The notes under the pieces: model-generated
What the model was told of the DNA's origin: nothing
Seen by the model: the letters and a program-made list of their open reading frames with translations, nothing else
Database searches by the model: none
In this document: positions 1-8,894 of the stretch, in pieces
Layout of the letters: every line of letters begins with the position of its first letter
Numbering within the stretch: position 1 is the stretch's first letter
Program-made: the position numbers and the translations under genes
Source of the DNA: Pirellulaceae bacterium
GTDB taxonomy: Bacteria; Planctomycetota; Planctomycetia; Pirellulales; Pirellulaceae
Assembly (NCBI GenBank): GCA_016784735.1
Contig: JADHUC010000030.1
Coordinates: 1 to 50,741, forward strand
Length of the DNA stretch: 50,741 nt
Direction of reading: 5' to 3'

Positions 1-2
1 CG

Positions 3-257
3 TCTTGCGAATCTCCGGTCCCTAGACGCTACAGCGTCGGCGGCAATGTTGTCTGGTTGGCGTGGCCGCAGGAGTTGCCGCCGTCGAGGTTGGAGGAGAT
101 TCTGGCGACACTTGACCGGCCGGCCCTGGCTTTGACCGGTAACTGGTCGAACCCGCTGTTGCGGAGGCATCCTGAAAACGCGTTTGCTGACCGGCTACTT
201 CAAGTGTTTGATCCCAAAGGCAGGTTTGGCCAGCGAGCGGAACCTGCAGTGAACTGA
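3..257 (+). CDS. glcE: Glycolate oxidase subunit GlcE, C-terminal end (partial)
   Basis: The open frame enters from the left edge of the window and stops with TGA at 255-257, so only about 84 C-terminal residues are visible. They end with a VFDPKGRFG segment, as in the C-terminus of GlcE and related FAD-linked oxidases, where FDP-G closes the domain. GlcE is the second FAD-type subunit of the glycolate oxidase complex, which oxidises glycolate to glyoxylate. The next gene, 17 bases downstream on the same strand, is a clear GlcF, which is the main support for the call. The FAD-binding part lies outside the window. It could also be a GlcD-like subunit end. Confidence 0.6.
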   Translation, partial: SCESPVPRRYSVGGNVVWLAWPQELPPSRLEEILATLDRPALALTGNWSNPLLRRHPENAFADRLLQVFDPKGRFGQRAEPAVN

Positions 258-274
258 TTGTCACGGCGACTACC

Positions 275-1543
275 ATGCAACACGAGATTCCCGTCGACAA
301 GATCGGCCCCCATGGAGAACCGATGAGTCGGGCCGTGGAAGCGTGTGTGCATTGCGGATTCTGTTTGCCCACGTGTCCGACGTACGCCGTATTGGGCGAA
401 GAGATGGACTCGCCGCGCGGTCGAATCTATCTGATGAGAGATCTGCTCGAAGGCAAGTTGGAAGCGAACGGCGCTGCTGTGTACCTGGATCGTTGCCTCG
501 GTTGCCTGGGATGTGTCACGGTGTGCCCGTCGGGCGTGAGTTTCGGCGAACTGATCACGCCGTTCCGCATGAAGGCGGAAGCTGAACGCAAACGCTCCGT
601 CTCAGACCGTCTGCTTCGCCAACTTGTGCTCCGGACGGTGCCTCACCCAGGTCGCTTCCGGATGATGGCAACGCTGGGTCGATTGGCCAAACCGCTGCGC
701 GGTCTCGTGCCGGGCCGCCTTCGCGAGATGGTTGATCTCTTGCCAGATCGACTCCCAAAGTCGCAGCCGCTGCCCGAAGTCCATCCGGCCGAAGGAGAAC
801 GTCGAGCCCGAGTGGCGATGCTGGCGGGTTGCGCCCAGCAGGTGCTGGCTCCGGAGATCAATTGGGCCACGTTGCGCGTGCTGGCTCGGAACGGCGTCGA
901 GGTTGTGATTCCGAAGGGCCAAGGCTGCTGCGGCGCGCTGGCGGCACATACCGGTGCCGGCAACGAAGCCAAGGCATGCGCCCGGCGGAACATCGAGGCG
1001 TTCCCCAACGATGTCGATGCCGTGGTCACCAACGCTGCCGGTTGCGGGTCGGGTATGCACGAGTACCCGCTGTGGCTGAAAGGAGAAGCGGAAGAGTCCG
1101 CTGCTGAGGCATTTGCCGTGAAGGTGAAGGACGTTAGCGTTGTGCTGTCCGAGTTGGGACTCGAACCGCCTGGCGAACTCGCACAGCCGCTCAGCGTTGC
1201 CTATCACGATTCGTGCCATCTGGCTCATGCCCAACGGGTCACGTCAGAGCCCCGCCGGCTGCTTGCGACAATATCCAACCTGAAGCTGCTAGAAGTGCCC
1301 GACGGCGAGATCTGCTGCGGATCGGCCGGCACGTACAACATCGAGCAGCCGCAGATTGCGGGCGAATTGGGCGAACGCAAAGCCAACGCGATTCTCTCCA
1401 CGGGGGCCCAGGCCGTGGTTGCCGGGAACATCGGCTGCATGGTACAGATCGAAGCCCATCTTCGCCGCGAACGACGCCCCTTGCCGGTCTACCACACGAT
1501 GCAATTGCTGGACATGGCATATCGTTCGGCAGACGCGACTTGA
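275..1543 (+). CDS. glcF: Glycolate oxidase iron-sulfur subunit GlcF
   Basis: A 422-residue protein with two N-terminal 4Fe-4S ferredoxin motifs, C24-x2-C27-x2-C30-x3-CP and C74-x2-C77-x2-C80-x3-CP. Two CCG (heterodisulfide-reductase-type) domains follow, seen as [13 protein letters not shown] and later YHDSCHLAH plus [11 protein letters not shown]. This order and length are those of GlcF, the electron-transfer subunit of the glycolate oxidase complex that works with GlcD and GlcE. It follows the glcE end closely and is probably in the same operon. The ATG at 275 places the first cluster motif at the usual distance from the N-terminus, although no strong ribosome binding site is visible. Its TGA abuts the stop codon of the convergent gene at 1544. 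Confidence 0.9.
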   Translation: MQHEIPVDKIGPHGEPMSRAVEACVHCGFCLPTCPTYAVLGEEMDSPRGRIYLMRDLLEGKLEANGAAVYLDRCLGCLGCVTVCPSGVSFGELITPFRMKAEAERKRSVSDRLLRQLVLRTVPHPGRFRMMATLGRLAKPLRGLVPGRLREMVDLLPDRLPKSQPLPEVHPAEGERRARVAMLAGCAQQVLAPEINWATLRVLARNGVEVVIPKGQGCCGALAAHTGAGNEAKACARRNIEAFPNDVDAVVTNAAGCGSGMHEYPLWLKGEAEESAAEAFAVKVKDVSVVLSELGLEPPGELAQPLSVAYHDSCHLAHAQRVTSEPRRLLATISNLKLLEVPDGEICCGSAGTYNIEQPQIAGELGERKANAILSTGAQAVVAGNIGCMVQIEAHLRRERRPLPVYHTMQLLDMAYRSADAT

Positions 1544-3148
1544 TCAATCCGGCTTCAAATCGCCGCGGAATCGCGCAAGCAGGTCGTCGAGCGAGCCTTC
1601 GAGGAACCAGAACGTTTGCCGGGTAGTCGTCTCGTGGTTCGGGGGCACCTTCACGGTGGAATCCGTATGAAGACAGGTGAACAGCGTATTCGTCGCCACG
1701 GACAAGCTGTCGCTGCCGATTCGACCGCTGGCTACCACTCGCCGGCCGTCGCGGGAGACAACCGCCAGTAACGCCCACTGCTGGTTTTTACCCAACTCGC
1801 TGGCGCGAGCCCCCGTTATCCACCGCACGCAATTGCCCCCACGAGAGAGGCGGCGCATGGGCACAAACTCGCCCGCCGAGTTCAACGCGTAGGTCCGGAG
1901 TTGTTCGCAATCGTAGAACATCGGGGCGCCTTGCAGATTGAAACACGAACTCGTGCGATAGCTACCAGGTTCGTCTGTCAGGTTCGTAGCCGTGAAGTGC
2001 TGTTCGACAACGTCGTCGTGTGCGAGAAACTCGGCATCGACACGCAATTCCTCAAATCGCATTTGGTATGCGGCCTTGGCCCCCGTTCGAGCTTTCCAGG
2101 TCATATCCGGTGTCTTGCGCCAAGTCATCACGCCTTGACCGTTCCAGATGATCGTCTCCGGTGCCGTCAGCCCCACGCGGTTTCCCGCGATCCCAGGAAT
2201 CTGGATCGACAAATGTCGCGAAGCGCCACCGCCTGCGGCGAGAACGGGGATGTCACTGCCTTCGACTGTGCGGAGTTGTTTTGCGGCGTCTTCGGGGGAC
2301 ACAGCCTTGTCGGGCCGGGATTCCGAGACCCGCGGAGGCGTATCGCCGCCGTCCAGGGCGCATCGGAAGCCGGTGAACGCCGAGCGCCAGCCTTCGTATG
2401 CGTACCAACCGGAGGCGACTCGGTAGTTGAGCGGGTCCTCGTGAAACCAACTTGCGCCTTTCATCAGCCGGAATTGAACGCCGTGATGCGGCATCACGTC
2501 CGATACCCACTCCAGAACTTGCCCCGCAAAGTCCTCGACATCATCCTCGCTGGTGCCGCATCCGCCGCTGCCGACAGGCCGCGTCGCAGGTAGTTCCCAG
2601 TACACTTTTTCCGGACGCTTCAACTCGACCGGCCCCGGCCACTGATCGCCCCAAGCAAAAGGTTCGCGTTCAGTTCCGCCGATGGCCGCTTCCCACTCCG
2701 TGGCGTTGGGCAGTCGTTTGCCCGCCCATTTCGCGTAGGCTTCCGCGTCAATGCCACTGATCCCGGCCACAGGATGGTTCGCATACTCGCGCGGAAACAC
2801 GCCGCCCCATCGTTGCCACCACGAAGGCCTCGCGTGGCTCGTCGCCTCGACGAACGCTAGATACTGCGCGTTGGTGACCGGATGCTGGTCGATCCAGAAC
2901 GCTGACACGGCGGCCTGGCGTCGCGGCAGATCGTCGTTCAACCAAGTGGGATGACAGTCGAACCGCTTGGCCACTTCCGCACGTTCTTGCTCGCTTGTTC
3001 CTACCGTAACTTGGCGAGCCGCCACAAACACCATTCCGTTCTGGTGTTGGACGGTGGGCTGCCCCGCGTGAAGCGCGACCGTCGCTGCCAGGCACACCAT
3101 CCCAAGAGTCCCGCTCGCCACGAATCCGGTTATTCTGTGTACGTCCAT
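1544..3148 (-). CDS. Secreted formylglycine-generating-enzyme-fold (SUMF1-like) protein with extra C-terminal domain
   Basis: This 534-residue protein starts with a hydrophobic signal-peptide-like segment (about residues 8-28). Residues of about 36-260 form an FGE-sulfatase (SUMF1/EgtB/PvdO) fold, with typical pieces such as DQHPVTNAQYLAFV, WAGKRLPNATEWEAA, EWVSD, LMKGASWF and a closing GFRCA. The remaining 270 or so residues have no family I recognise; they look beta-rich and are joined by a low-complexity linker. The start at 3148 is supported by a GGGAGGATGAG ribosome binding site. True FGEs activate sulfatases by oxidising Cys, but many planctomycete members are secreted and of unknown function. 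The enzyme's cysteine pair could not be confirmed here, so catalysis is uncertain. It is convergent with glcF. Confidence 0.7.
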   Translation of the reverse strand: MDVHRITGFVASGTLGMVCLAATVALHAGQPTVQHQNGMVFVAARQVTVGTSEQERAEVAKRFDCHPTWLNDDLPRRQAAVSAFWIDQHPVTNAQYLAFVEATSHARPSWWQRWGGVFPREYANHPVAGISGIDAEAYAKWAGKRLPNATEWEAAIGGTEREPFAWGDQWPGPVELKRPEKVYWELPATRPVGSGGCGTSEDDVEDFAGQVLEWVSDVMPHHGVQFRLMKGASWFHEDPLNYRVASGWYAYEGWRSAFTGFRCALDGGDTPPRVSESRPDKAVSPEDAAKQLRTVEGSDIPVLAAGGGASRHLSIQIPGIAGNRVGLTAPETIIWNGQGVMTWRKTPDMTWKARTGAKAAYQMRFEELRVDAEFLAHDDVVEQHFTATNLTDEPGSYRTSSCFNLQGAPMFYDCEQLRTYALNSAGEFVPMRRLSRGGNCVRWITGARASELGKNQQWALLAVVSRDGRRVVASGRIGSDSLSVATNTLFTCLHTDSTVKVPPNHETTTRQTFWFLEGSLDDLLARFRGDLKPD

Positions 3149-3384
3149 AGCTCATCCTCCCGAGTTGGCCCAACCCCAGCATACGCCTGAATCATAGCCG
3201 TGACGAAAACCGGCTGTCAATTTCTGCGTAGGGAATTGCCGGACACGGCTACAGTTTTCAGCATCCGAAAAGGACCTCTTTGGCAGTAGGTCGCCGCAAG
3301 CGTCGTGCAAAACATGTACAATTGCGGTCACGATTTTCAACACACGACCCGCCGCGGCGGTCCTCTCAAATGAAGGAAGATTTC

Positions 3385-4935
3385 ATGCGCTTTGACTCAT
3401 TAACAAAAGCACCGATAGTTGTTGCGATTGCCGCCGGCATCTTGGCTCTGGCCACCTTCGGCACGCACGTCTGCGCCGCACCGCTTCGTGCCGGCGTGGC
3501 AGTCGAGAGTATCACCGCCGACAATCCAACCGTCGTTGTCCATGATCCACTTCGGGCCAAGGCGCTGGTGGTGGACGATGGGACAACAAAAGCCGTGATT
3601 GTCGCTTTGGATGTCGGCGGCGTTTCGACCACGTTGCTTTCGATGATCCGCTCGCGTCTGCGAGACGAGTTTGGCATAGAAGGAGCAAACGTGCTCGTTG
3701 GTGCCTCGCACAATCATCATACCCAAGGCCAAGTGGTCAGCGACGTTGCGGATCGAGCGATCAAGGCTATCCGGCGGGCGACGGAGACGATGGTACCCGT
3801 CAAGATCGGCGTCGGTACCGGCCATGAAGACCGGATCATGATGAATCGACGTCTCCGTCTGAAGGATGGCCGGTCGTGGACGATCCGCCGCGCCAATCCG
3901 TCGCCGCGGGCTGCGGACATCGCTGGCTTGGGACCGTTGGATCCGGAAATCGGCATCCTCCGCGTTGACAAGACGAACGGCGATCCGTTAGCCGTGCTGT
4001 ACAACTTTGCTGGACACGCCTACGGTGGCGTACCGAACGACGGTGTCACCGCCGACTTCCCCGGTTTTGCGTCGGCAGTGCTCGAAGAGGCGTTCGGGCA
4101 CGGTGCCGTGGCCCTCTTCCTGCAAGGCGCTTCCGGCGATATCACGCCGATCCGCTACAAAAACGTCGACACGCCGCCACCGACCGAGCAGTTGGGGACA
4201 ATGCTCGGGCTGAGCACGTTGAAGGCCGTCAATCGGATTGAGACGCAGGAAGGTGGTACGATCAAGGCCATTTCCGAGACCGTCGAACTGCCGAGGAGAC
4301 AAGACGCGGAAGATCGCGTCGAATCGTTGGAGGCGCAACAGGAGGAGATTCTGCAGTTCCTCACGGGGATCGGGTGCGGTACGCACGGCGCCGGAACGTT
4401 CCTGAACTTCAAGAGCTTTCTGCCTCTGTACATGAAGCACACCGTAGACCCAGACCATCCGTCTTACTCGTCGTACCTTTACGCTCACGAAGAGGCAACG
4501 GGTAACAAGGGCCTTGAGCACCTCGATGCCGAGAACCGGAAGCGGGTCGAAAAGTACCTGGAATGCATCCGACAGATGGAACGGCTGATCCGCATTCGCT
4601 CGAATCTTCAAATGATGCGACGACATGCAAAGCGAACGGGCGGAGGAAGCATTGCCGTTGAAGTCCAAGGAATCAGAATCGGCGACTTTGTGCTGGTGAC
4701 GTTTCCCGGCGAGTTGTTCGCCGAAATAGGTTTGCGAATCAAGAAGCAGTCGCCATTTGAACACACGTTTGTCGCGGGCTACACCAACGGCCATCTCGGC
4801 TACGGCCCCACCACCGATGCCTATGAGGGCCAGGCTTACGAGGATTGCCTCACGCCATTCGCGTCCGAATGGCAAGAGATCTACGAAGCGAAAGTGCAGG
4901 AGATCATAGGTCGGCTAAAGACGACCGATCCCTGA
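3385..4935 (+). CDS. Secreted neutral/alkaline ceramidase-like hydrolase
   Basis: Begins MRFDSLTKAPIVVAIAAG, a signal peptide ending near FGTHVCAA. ATG 3385 is preferred over ATG 3370 because AAGGA lies about 8 bases upstream and the signal peptide then starts cleanly. The mature part resembles the neutral/alkaline non-lysosomal ceramidase family: VLVGASHNHHTQG is the expected zinc-ligand HxH region, followed by YNFAGHAYG, LFLQGASGDITPI and, near the C-terminus, a VTFPGELFAEIG motif. The protein is about 516 residues, somewhat shorter than classical ceramidases, so the substrate may be a different amide or ester. The next secreted gene begins 14 bases after its stop, suggesting co-transcription. 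Confidence 0.7.
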   Translation: MRFDSLTKAPIVVAIAAGILALATFGTHVCAAPLRAGVAVESITADNPTVVVHDPLRAKALVVDDGTTKAVIVALDVGGVSTTLLSMIRSRLRDEFGIEGANVLVGASHNHHTQGQVVSDVADRAIKAIRRATETMVPVKIGVGTGHEDRIMMNRRLRLKDGRSWTIRRANPSPRAADIAGLGPLDPEIGILRVDKTNGDPLAVLYNFAGHAYGGVPNDGVTADFPGFASAVLEEAFGHGAVALFLQGASGDITPIRYKNVDTPPPTEQLGTMLGLSTLKAVNRIETQEGGTIKAISETVELPRRQDAEDRVESLEAQQEEILQFLTGIGCGTHGAGTFLNFKSFLPLYMKHTVDPDHPSYSSYLYAHEEATGNKGLEHLDAENRKRVEKYLECIRQMERLIRIRSNLQMMRRHAKRTGGGSIAVEVQGIRIGDFVLVTFPGELFAEIGLRIKKQSPFEHTFVAGYTNGHLGYGPTTDAYEGQAYEDCLTPFASEWQEIYEAKVQEIIGRLKTTDP

Positions 4936-4949
4936 AAGGGACGAGAACG

Positions 4950-5957
4950 ATGAGATCCTCCCTTTTCACGATGGCGTTCATCGCTATCGCGTCCGCGCCC
5001 AACGTTGTGTTTGGCCAGAACCTACGCGAGGCGTCTGAGCTCTTCCCTCTGACGCGGGATCGTTTCGGAACATTGGGCGCTCCGAACAGCAAAGACGCAT
5101 GGGACGTTCTGGGAGCCCGTTGGTTCAAGGCGGGTGACTGCTACTGGCAGGGTGGGGATTGGGTACCGGCGAACCGCATTCAGACATGGCTGCTGGTACG
5201 TCCACGGATGTATTTCACCGGCAATAATCGTGTGTGGAATCCGCCGCCCAAGCCGCCCACTTGGGAGTACCGGAACAAGACAACGGAGTTCATCGAGCGG
5301 AACAAGAATCGCATCGAAATTATCGCCTTGGGCAACAGCATCTGCTTCGCGGACATCGAAAGCGGCTACTACGACATCGACGAGTACGTGAAGTGGTATC
5401 ACGATTTCCACCAGTTCGTCCATCGGCTGAACCCGCGAATCAAGATCGCGCCCGGCGACCTGCAATCGGCTTGGGGTGGACTGCAAGGCACCGAGCAGTT
5501 GGAGGGCTACATGGCAGCATACAAGAAGAAATACGGCCAACCTATGCCGATCGACGGCGTCGGCCTGCACTGCTATATCACGGGCAACAAACCGCCGGAC
5601 TGGGCCAAGCCGGAGGTCATCAGCGTGGAGACTTTCAAGCAGAAAATCCGCACGATGCGGACGTTCATGAAGCGGATCGGGCTGCAGGGCACAGCCTTCG
5701 TGATTACCGAGATGGGCATGTTCAACCACCACTGTGAACCACGACTGGCCGACGCTTGGTTGTTCGAAATCATGAACGGAGCCATCGAGTTCATGGAAGG
5801 GCCGGAGGGCATGGACAAGGAGCTAGGTATGCCCTCCGACAAATACCGCTTGGTGCAGAAGTGGAGCTACTCGGCATTCCCACACATGGTGCGCGACGGC
5901 CGCCTTACGTCAAGAGGCAAGGTGTATCGCGCGCTTGTCGACAAGTATGCCGACTAA
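4950..5957 (+). CDS. Secreted glycoside-hydrolase-like TIM-barrel protein
   Basis: The start at ATG 4950 gives a signal peptide (MRSSLFTMAFIAIASAPNVV) and has AAGGGACGAG upstream. The 335-residue product contains the barrel-strand signatures IDGVGLHCYI and FVITEMGMF seen in TIM-barrel glycoside hydrolases; the Glu in ITEMG would be the candidate nucleophile. The usual acid/base Asn-Glu pair is not obvious: ALGNSICFAD sits where it would be expected. Activity and substrate are therefore unknown. It follows the ceramidase-like gene by 14 bases, so the pair may act on the same exported substrate. I cannot assign a numbered GH family. Confidence 0.5.
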   Translation: MRSSLFTMAFIAIASAPNVVFGQNLREASELFPLTRDRFGTLGAPNSKDAWDVLGARWFKAGDCYWQGGDWVPANRIQTWLLVRPRMYFTGNNRVWNPPPKPPTWEYRNKTTEFIERNKNRIEIIALGNSICFADIESGYYDIDEYVKWYHDFHQFVHRLNPRIKIAPGDLQSAWGGLQGTEQLEGYMAAYKKKYGQPMPIDGVGLHCYITGNKPPDWAKPEVISVETFKQKIRTMRTFMKRIGLQGTAFVITEMGMFNHHCEPRLADAWLFEIMNGAIEFMEGPEGMDKELGMPSDKYRLVQKWSYSAFPHMVRDGRLTSRGKVYRALVDKYAD

Positions 5958-6054
5958 GGATCACGATTCTGCATTCTGTAAAACGTCAGACCAGGCTACG
6001 TCGTCTGAAGTATAGGTCCGCGCGATGCATGTACGGTCAAGAAGGGCTGGAGTT

Positions 6055-7275
6055 ATGGACATTCGACTGATCATTCTGTGCGGTTTTGTGACACCTGGTT
6101 TGGTGATGACAGCGCCTGCCGATGAGTGGATTCCGTTTGAACGGGCGTCCTACACGTCACCGAATGGCAGCTACGAGGTTGTCCTTGTCAAAGACCAAAC
6201 AGCCACCATCCTGGCGTCAGACGGTAAGGAACTTGCTCGTTGGCAGGTCGAGGACATCCCTAGCTGTGGCTTCGTAGACAATAAGGGACGCTACTTTGTG
6301 ACGTTGGGGCGGTATGGAGGAAGTTCCTGGGAGTCACTCGGGCTTGCGGTGTATAGCGGCAGCGGTGAACTCCTAAGGAAATGGTCTATCCGCCAACTGG
6401 TGGGAGAAGATGATGTTAAGCGATCGATTTCGGCATTGTGGTGGTTTGACCCCCAGAGGTCAGGTTTCACGAACGATAGCGGTTGTTTCAAGATCCAGCT
6501 TCTCATGGAAGACAGCCTGCTCGTGAACCTCACGACATTTGATGTAGTAAGAAAGCGTATCCCTGAAGACAAACTTGATGCGTTAGCACGGTTCAGACGG
6601 GGTGAATTCTACGAGCACCGAGGCGAAATCGAAGAGGCGAAGAGAGAATACGACACGGGTCTGGCCCTATCCTATTCCCCGGGGATTGCCCGAAGGTTGG
6701 CGAGAGTGTATTTCAGGCATGGGATGCACGAGGACGCGGAGAAAACTCTGCTCGAAGCGATTCGAAGATCTCCCAAGGTCGGCGAAGAAGCCGACGCCAA
6801 GCAGAAAGATCACGTGCCATGGTCCTATTATGACCTTAGCAAGGTCTACGAGGCGATGGGCCGCTCAAAAGAAAGTCTCGAAATGATTGAAAAGGGCCAG
6901 GCATGCATGTGGCGCCCTCATGGCGAATTCGAGAAGGCCTTGGGCATAGCTTACCTCAAGAACGGCAAAGATCAGGAAGCCAAGGAGGCTTTTCAGAGAT
7001 ACATTGAGACGTACAACGCGTCCGGGGGCCGGGACGAGTTAGGTCGCAAGCAGTTGACCGAGGTTGTGCTGAGACACTGCAAACCGCATGGCCGGGCATT
7101 TCGAATTCTTGGTGACGTCCACTGTGCGTTGCGCAATTGGTCGGAAGCAGCAAACGCGTATACCAAAGCAAGATATCAACTGCGACTGGCAGGGGAGCAT
7201 TCAACAGATGATCTCGACCGGCTGATAGCAGATATGAAGGCAAGAACAACTGACGCTCCTGTACAGCGAGACTGA
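6055..7275 (+). CDS. Exported TPR-repeat protein of unknown function
   Basis: From ATG 6055 (GAAGGG and GGAG just upstream) the product is about 406 residues. It has a short signal-peptide-like N-terminus (DIRLIILCGFVTPGLVMTAP). Residues of about 25-150 are a beta-rich domain containing YTSPNGSYEVVL. Residues of about 180-400 form tetratricopeptide repeats, for example RFRRGEFYEHRGEIEEAKRE, RVYFRHGMHEDAEKTLLEA and AYLKNGKDQEAKEAFQRY. TPR domains bind other proteins, but no partner can be inferred. Its base composition is more AT-rich than its neighbours. A rarer start at 6025 would put a basic segment before the signal and is less likely. Confidence 0.65.
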   Translation: MDIRLIILCGFVTPGLVMTAPADEWIPFERASYTSPNGSYEVVLVKDQTATILASDGKELARWQVEDIPSCGFVDNKGRYFVTLGRYGGSSWESLGLAVYSGSGELLRKWSIRQLVGEDDVKRSISALWWFDPQRSGFTNDSGCFKIQLLMEDSLLVNLTTFDVVRKRIPEDKLDALARFRRGEFYEHRGEIEEAKREYDTGLALSYSPGIARRLARVYFRHGMHEDAEKTLLEAIRRSPKVGEEADAKQKDHVPWSYYDLSKVYEAMGRSKESLEMIEKGQACMWRPHGEFEKALGIAYLKNGKDQEAKEAFQRYIETYNASGGRDELGRKQLTEVVLRHCKPHGRAFRILGDVHCALRNWSEAANAYTKARYQLRLAGEHSTDDLDRLIADMKARTTDAPVQRD

Positions 7276-7434
7276 GCGCAGGCCCAGCGCACAAATCGTA
7301 ACCGTTCGAACAGCGCCTGTTTGAAATCCGTAGCCAACAACGCTTCGGGCAGCATCGCCCTCGGCGTCGAGTCAAAGACGACCATTGGTGACGCGACACG
7401 TCGGGCATGCGGCCGCGACGACGCCCGCAAAACG

Positions 7435-7466
7435 AAAAAAGCGTGCGGTTCGGGTGCCGCACGCTT
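7435..7466 (-). terminator. Intrinsic terminator of the HEAT-repeat gene
   Basis: A perfect 10-base-pair stem (AAGCGTGCGG with CCGCACGCTT) encloses an 8-base loop. Read on the minus strand it is followed by TTTTTTCGTTTT. It lies about 40 bases beyond the stop of the minus-strand gene at 7506, as expected for a rho-independent terminator. Confidence 0.8.
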
Positions 7467-7505
7467 CTTGGGGCATCTGTGGAAAAGAGGCTGAATTGTC
7501 GAGGC

Positions 7506-8606
7506 TTACGGCAAAACAACGACCGCGCCGCGGGCCAGTACGGATAGATTCAGATTGCCGACGGGGCGCACGTTGGCGGCTCCGTTCACTACGTCGATCA
7601 CTTCCAAGTGACCGATCAACACGTACTTGCCTTGCTGGGGCTGGTAGACCAACACCTTCGAGCCGGGTTCCGCCGCTATCTCGTCCTCCAGCAGCCGCAC
7701 TTGAGCTCGATTCTCTTCATAGTTCACCAGCACAACCGCTCCCGAATCCGCTTCGGATTCGGCGTCATCGTCCCTCGGTCTTGCTTTGTCGCTGATGGCC
7801 GAAGTGACCGTTGCGTTGTCGAAAATACTTGGAATGGCTCGTGAAGAACGTCTGGCCTGTTGATCGCCGTCGACGGCGGGCGTGGGCGGATCCTCCAATA
7901 CGCTGGGTTGATCGCCTTCGATCGCACCGGGGCCTTCGCCGCCTTCGATTCTGCCGGGGCCCGGATCGGCCTCCTCGGGTTCGCCGTAGGACGGACAGCA
8001 GATCCACAGGGCCTGCTCCGCTGCCTTCCGGACGCGTTCGGAGGGTTCGAGGAAGCAGCCGGATTCGTCCCGTTCGTAGGCGATTTTGGCCAGTTGTTCG
8101 GTCATTTTCTCGCTGCAGCAGCTTTTTTGCTTGCAGTATTCGCAATACTCGCTTTTCGCGGCGGAACTCATGGCTTTGATCGCAGCCAGCCGGACTTCCT
8201 CGGTAGGGTCCTCCATGGCAGCCAGTAGCGCCTGAGTGACTTTACCGTCTTTGTCGTAGCAGCCGCAGCCGATTTGGGCCAAGTACCGGACCGCCTTGAT
8301 TTTCTGCGGCTTCAAGTCTTCGGCAGCTTTGATTTCGGCAGCCGCCTTGAGCGCCGGGACATCGGACTCGAGAAGCGACGGGTCCGCCAGAGCTTTGAGC
8401 GGCGGTTTCCGCTCCAGGAAAGGGAGTTTGCCGAAGCGGTTCGCTGTCGCATCCTTGAAATGCGTAACCGCCTGGGGGATCCCCAGAAAGCTCCAAATCG
8501 TGGGCGGCGGAGGATCGGGAGTGACGCAGAGTTGAGCCTGCAAATTGTCACTGGCCACCACAAAACAAAGTGCGATCAAGAAGCCGATGCTTCTGCGAAC
8601 GGACAT
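7506..8606 (-). CDS. Secreted HEAT-repeat protein with C-terminal beta domain
   Basis: This 366-residue protein has a signal peptide (MSVRRSIGFLIALCFVVAS, cleavage near LQAQ). Residues of about 75-205 are HEAT-like alpha repeats, seen in EDPTEEVRLAAIKAMSSAA and EPSERVRKAAEQALW. A cysteine-rich insert, YCEYCKQKSCC, interrupts them. After an acidic, Pro-rich linker a C-terminal domain of about 75 residues contains VLVNYEENRAQVRLLEDEI and GKYVLIGHLEVIDVVNGAA; it looks like a small beta barrel. The architecture resembles planctomycete exported proteins of unknown function. It is transcribed alone and ends at a strong terminator. The cysteine cluster could bind metal or form disulfides after export. 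Confidence 0.65.
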   Translation of the reverse strand: MSVRRSIGFLIALCFVVASDNLQAQLCVTPDPPPPTIWSFLGIPQAVTHFKDATANRFGKLPFLERKPPLKALADPSLLESDVPALKAAAEIKAAEDLKPQKIKAVRYLAQIGCGCYDKDGKVTQALLAAMEDPTEEVRLAAIKAMSSAAKSEYCEYCKQKSCCSEKMTEQLAKIAYERDESGCFLEPSERVRKAAEQALWICCPSYGEPEEADPGPGRIEGGEGPGAIEGDQPSVLEDPPTPAVDGDQQARRSSRAIPSIFDNATVTSAISDKARPRDDDAESEADSGAVVLVNYEENRAQVRLLEDEIAAEPGSKVLVYQPQQGKYVLIGHLEVIDVVNGAANVRPVGNLNLSVLARGAVVVLP

Positions 8607-8779
8607 AGCGCGTTCCTCCCAATTGTTGCCTTTCGTACTACAGTCACAATCGGCAAGAACGCGAACACCGGCAAGTTAATGTCAACCCGACCGCACACTT
8701 TGCCTGGTCTTCCAAGCCTATCGACAGAGGCAAGGAGGAGATGGTGGAAGTTACGGGCCTTGATCGTGACTTTTCGGAT

Positions 8780-8849
8780 GTGGGGCACGTTTCTAACGTG
8801 CCAATGTCTCTAAACTGGTGAGGTACGGCACGTTAGAAACGTGCCCCAC
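8780..8849. repeat. Paired GGCACGTT hairpins, GTGG-footed family (copy 1)
   Basis: Two 23-base units, 8780-8802 and 8827-8849, lie in inverted orientation. Each has a GTGG foot followed by a perfect 8-base-pair hairpin, GGCACGTT-TCT-AACGTGCC. The same pair occurs at 42193-42262. It lies in the gap between the HEAT-repeat gene and the end of the pseudo-caspase gene. Confidence 0.85.
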
Positions 8850-8894
8850 GTGCTAGCGCCGTCAGCATTTCCCAAGGTTATGATCGAGGCCCAG

